The notes under the pieces: model-generated
Told to the model about the DNA's origin: nothing
Database searches by the model: none
Seen by the model: the letters and a program-made list of their open reading frames with translations, nothing else
Translations under genes and position numbers: made by a program
In this document: positions 21,644 through 23,293 of the stretch, piece by piece
Position numbering within the stretch: position 1 is the stretch's first letter
How the letters are laid out: each line of letters begins with the position of its first letter
From: a virus
Direction: 5' to 3' (one strand)
Virus record (IMG/VR): IMGVR_UViG_3300030419_002116
Coordinates: 1 to 23,293 of that record
DNA: 23,293 bases

Positions 21644-21990
21644 GGAAATGCGGAAACTGCGGTGAAACCGGACACAACCGACGCACTTGTTCTGCTTCCA
21701 AGCCAGATCCAGTTATTGAGTCAGTTGTTGAGTTTGAGATCGAGGCTCCCGAGGAAGAGGAGCAAGAAGAAGTTGAGGTAGTGACCTGTTCTCTTTGTCA
21801 CGACGAAGGACACACTATTGAAACTTGTATGTATAACATTCCCGAAGGCAAGAAACTTGGTCCAGACCTAATGGAATGTGGCCATTTTAGTTGGTGGTGG
21901 GAAAACGAAAGGTGTACGAGGTGTAATATTTTCACTATTGTTTTGGAAAAACTTGAAAATGAGATCAACCAAGTGGCAAATGAAAATTAA
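21640..21990 (+). CDS. Double CCHC zinc-knuckle protein
   Basis: 116 residues. CGNCGETGHNRRTC (4-17) and CSLCHDEGHTIETC (50-63) are both exact C-x2-C-x4-H-x4-C knuckles, as in retroviral nucleocapsid and eukaryotic RNA-binding proteins. A third cluster, Cys80, His82, Cys92 and Cys95, is near the end. A Glu-rich linker (34-48) separates the first two. Zinc knuckles usually bind single-stranded RNA or DNA, so this may bind phage RNA or ssDNA. The start overlaps the deaminase stop as ATGA. Its last 11 bases overlap the next gene. Confidence 0.8.
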   Translation: MRKCGNCGETGHNRRTCSASKPDPVIESVVEFEIEAPEEEEQEEVEVVTCSLCHDEGHTIETCMYNIPEGKKLGPDLMECGHFSWWWENERCTRCNIFTIVLEKLENEINQVANEN

Positions 21991-22195
21991 GGTAGGCGAT
22001 CTGGTTCGTGTTAGTACGGCGCCACATCCACGCCGTCCCTGGCTTTGGAAAGCCTTTCTAAAAAATCACAAATTGATTGTAATGGATCTATGGTCTGATG
22101 GTAACCACGGCTGGGTTTATTATGATGGTAAGCGAAGGTTTCTTAACCTTCAAATGTATGATGTGGAGGTTGTGTCGTCCGGTGACATTTCGTGA
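21980..22195 (+). CDS. Small SH3-like 'GDLV' protein
   Basis: 71 residues from ATG 21980. It begins MKIKVGDLVRVSTAP, then LIVMDLWSDGNHGWVYYDGK and a final strand VEVVSSG. It is the same family as the proteins at 20441, 20679 and 22248. An upstream ATG at 21959 adds seven residues and is less likely given the overlap with the zinc-knuckle gene. Basic middle (HPRRPWLWK). Function unknown. Confidence 0.62.
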   Translation: MKIKVGDLVRVSTAPHPRRPWLWKAFLKNHKLIVMDLWSDGNHGWVYYDGKRRFLNLQMYDVEVVSSGDIS

Positions 22196-22196
22196 C

Positions 22197-22225
22197 TGGA
22201 CAACCCACGATCCCCGTGCTATGTT
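22197..22225 (+). promoter_or_regulatory. Sigma-70-type promoter
   Basis: TGGACA (22197-22202), 17 bases, TATGTT (22220-22225), followed by ATACAGG as at the deaminase promoter. One base off consensus in each of the -35 box and the fourth position of the -10 box. It lies in the gap before the gene at 22248, two bases after the previous stop. Confidence 0.7.
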
Positions 22226-22247
22226 ATACAGGTAAGGAGAGCGAAGA

Positions 22248-22430
22248 ATGAAAGTCGGTGACCTTGTGAGATCACTCAATGATAGAAAACACAAAAAACT
22301 TGGTTACGGCTTTGTCGTCGATGCCGGCGACCATCATCTGAGCGCCGTGACAAGGGTTTTTTGGCTTCGCTATAAAGGTAAAGCCAATCCTCGTTGGATA
22401 AACACAGAAACTTTGGAGAAAGTAGAATGA
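22248..22430 (+). CDS. Small SH3-like 'GDLV' protein
   Basis: 60 residues. It begins MKVGDLVRSLNDRKHKKLG, then YGFVVDAGDH and RVFWLRYKGKANPRWINTE: the basic five-strand layout of the family in its shortest form. AAGGAGAG precedes the ATG. The stop overlaps the tilS start as ATGA, so the two are co-translated from the promoter at 22197. Function unknown. Confidence 0.65.
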   Translation: MKVGDLVRSLNDRKHKKLGYGFVVDAGDHHLSAVTRVFWLRYKGKANPRWINTETLEKVE

Positions 22431-23023
22431 TCCGCATTACAGGCGAGATCCCAAGACAAGTTGCTGTCGCTGTAAGCGGTGGTATTGATAGTATGGCTGT
22501 ATTGGACTTTCTACGAAGAAAGCACAATGTTCTTGTTCTTCACTACAACCACGGCACGCCCTACGCTCCAAAAGCAGAACAACTCGTTCGTGACTATTGC
22601 GAAGAACACGGCGTCCAAGTCATCGTGGGAACAAACACGGAAGAGATGCCGGCTGGTGTTTCCAAGGAAGCGTGGTGGCGAGACCAAAGATACAAGTTTT
22701 TTGAGTCGGTCACAAGTTTCCCTATCATCACAGCGCATCACCTTGACGACTGCGTAGAAAACTGGATCTTTACCAGTATGAACGGCAACCCATTCTTGAT
22801 CCCAAGCAAGCGTGATCAATACATTCGTCCGTTCTTGACTACCGAAAAGAGAGACTTTACGATGTGGTGCGTTCGCAAGAATGTTCCAACTATTGATGAC
22901 CCAAGCAACGCAGAGACAAAGTATCGTAGAAACTACATTCGTCACATTATGATGCCGCACATTTTGAACATCAACCCAGGCATCAAGAAAACTATCAGAA
23001 AAAAAGTCCTTGACAACCTGTGA
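22427..23023 (+). CDS. tilS: tRNA(Ile)-lysidine synthetase, short form
   Basis: 198 residues with the PP-loop ATP site AVSGGIDSMAVLDFL (15-29). Also present are the family pieces LHYNHGTPY, EAWWRDQRYKFFE, ITAHHLDDCVENWI, PFLTTEK, VPTIDDPSN and RRNYIRHIMMPHIL. TilS makes lysidine at C34 of the CAU-anticodon tRNA-Ile, so that it reads AUA. This version stops after the catalytic N domain and lacks the C-terminal tRNA-binding domains of the E. coli enzyme (about 430 residues), as in some short bacterial forms. A tRNA gene begins 247 bases downstream. The 3' end carries the next promoter. Confidence 0.9.
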   Translation: MIRITGEIPRQVAVAVSGGIDSMAVLDFLRRKHNVLVLHYNHGTPYAPKAEQLVRDYCEEHGVQVIVGTNTEEMPAGVSKEAWWRDQRYKFFESVTSFPIITAHHLDDCVENWIFTSMNGNPFLIPSKRDQYIRPFLTTEKRDFTMWCVRKNVPTIDDPSNAETKYRRNYIRHIMMPHILNINPGIKKTIRKKVLDNL

Positions 23024-23038
23024 TCGCCGGGCTATATT
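23010..23038 (+). promoter_or_regulatory. Sigma-70-type promoter in the end of tilS
   Basis: TTGACA (23010-23015), 17 bases, TATATT (23033-23038). The tilS stop (23021-23023) lies in the spacer. The start near 23045 is 16 bases before the ATG at 23061. Confidence 0.85.
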
Positions 23039-23060
23039 ACAAGGGTAAGGAGAGAGAAAA

Positions 23061-23219
23061 ATGCTTGTCTATGTTGTCTTTGAGCATACGAGACACGAAG
23101 AAAGTAGAATTGCCGCTGTCTTTGATTCAGAAGAAAAGGCAAGAGACTACGTTCGTAATCATTATCCAGATGACGACTCTCAATTCTGGATTGATTGGGA
23201 TCTTTACAGAGTTCAGTAA
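23061..23219 (+). CDS. Small hypothetical protein of 52 residues
   Basis: ATG 23061 follows AAGGAGAG and the frame ends at TAA 23217-23219. The start is MLVYVVFEHT; then RIAAVFDSEEKARDYV and FWIDWDLYRVQ give a beta-alpha-beta outline. The block VFDSEEKAxxY is common in small phage proteins of unknown role. It has its own promoter, and the next promoter begins nine bases after its stop. Confidence 0.65.
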   Translation: MLVYVVFEHTRHEESRIAAVFDSEEKARDYVRNHYPDDDSQFWIDWDLYRVQ

Positions 23220-23227
23220 AAAAATCC

Positions 23228-23256
23228 TTGACAAGCCGCACCCCTCCGGTTACAAT
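23228..23256 (+). promoter_or_regulatory. Sigma-70-type promoter for the tRNA gene
   Basis: TTGACA (23228-23233), 17 bases, TACAAT (23251-23256). The expected start is about seven bases before the 5' end of the tRNA at 23270, a layout usual for tRNA operons. Confidence 0.85.
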
Positions 23257-23269
23257 AGAGGGGAGACAA

Positions 23270-23293
23270 GGGGAGATAGCTCAATCAGGTTAG
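23270..23293 (+). tRNA. 5' end of a tRNA gene, cut by the window edge
   Basis: GGGGAGA (23270-23276) would be the acceptor strand, TA are positions 8 and 9, GCTC (23279-23282) the D stem, and the sequence continues AATCAGGTTAG with the GG of the D loop. The anticodon lies outside the window, so identity is open. It follows directly after a strong promoter and near tilS. Confidence 0.75.

Noticed and set aside
1-23293. CRISPR array, insertion sequence, integrase or attachment site
   Set aside because: No regularly spaced repeats, transposase motifs or terminal inverted repeats were seen on either strand.

Overview
The window looks like a contiguous piece of a large double-stranded DNA tailed-phage genome. 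Every gene I can support is on the + strand. Genes are packed head to tail, often with ATGA, GTGA or TTGA stop/start overlaps, and many small unknown proteins sit among auxiliary metabolic and DNA-handling genes. I recognise no capsid, tail, terminase, replicase or integrase gene, so this is an accessory/early-type region. Shine-Dalgarno sites (AGGAGG-like) and promoters of the form TTGACA-16/17-TATATT suggest a host with a conventional sigma-70 and anti-SD, such as a proteobacterium. They argue against Bacteroidetes. The phage lineage and a marine origin are impressions, not demonstrated.

Region 1 (1-7448) starts with the tail end of a basic protein and a J-domain protein. It continues with a purine/DNA-precursor block: archaeal-length adenylosuccinate synthetase, UV damage endonuclease UvsE, dUTPase, a phage-type N6-adenine methyltransferase, a DUF3310 protein, a thioredoxin-like protein and an IMP dehydrogenase/GMP reductase family enzyme without CBS domains. 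It ends with a small sigma-region-4-like protein carrying a cysteine cluster and a very acidic protein. Region 2 (7449-14353) opens with a strong promoter whose -10 box lies inside the left arm of a terminator-like hairpin. It holds a membrane-anchored protein, a ClpP-like protease, a putative PD-(D/E)XK nuclease directly followed by a D12-class adenine methyltransferase, a phage GroEL, several small unknowns, a degenerate D12 methyltransferase paralogue, a membrane protein and a cupin.

Region 3 (14392-19551) holds a 977-residue protein with PcfJ-like and ParB-like segments, a membrane-anchored trypsin-like protease, small unknowns and a nucleotidyltransferase. Region 4 (19551-23293) is a run of small genes: glutaredoxin, a family of SH3-like 'GDLV' proteins, a CMP/dCMP-deaminase-like enzyme, a zinc-knuckle protein and a short TilS. 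It ends with a promoter and the first 24 bases of a tRNA gene.

Three themes recur. The first is nucleotide supply and DNA protection (PurA, IMPDH/GMPR, Dut, deaminase, two adenine methyltransferases, UvsE, redox proteins). The second is protein quality control (J protein, GroEL, ClpP-like, trypsin-like protease). The third is transcription and translation tuning (sigma-like factor, repeated sigma-70 promoters, TilS plus tRNA). The most unusual items are the nuclease-methyltransferase pair with its dead methyltransferase relative, the promoter-in-terminator at 7453-7518, and the 977-residue composite protein.
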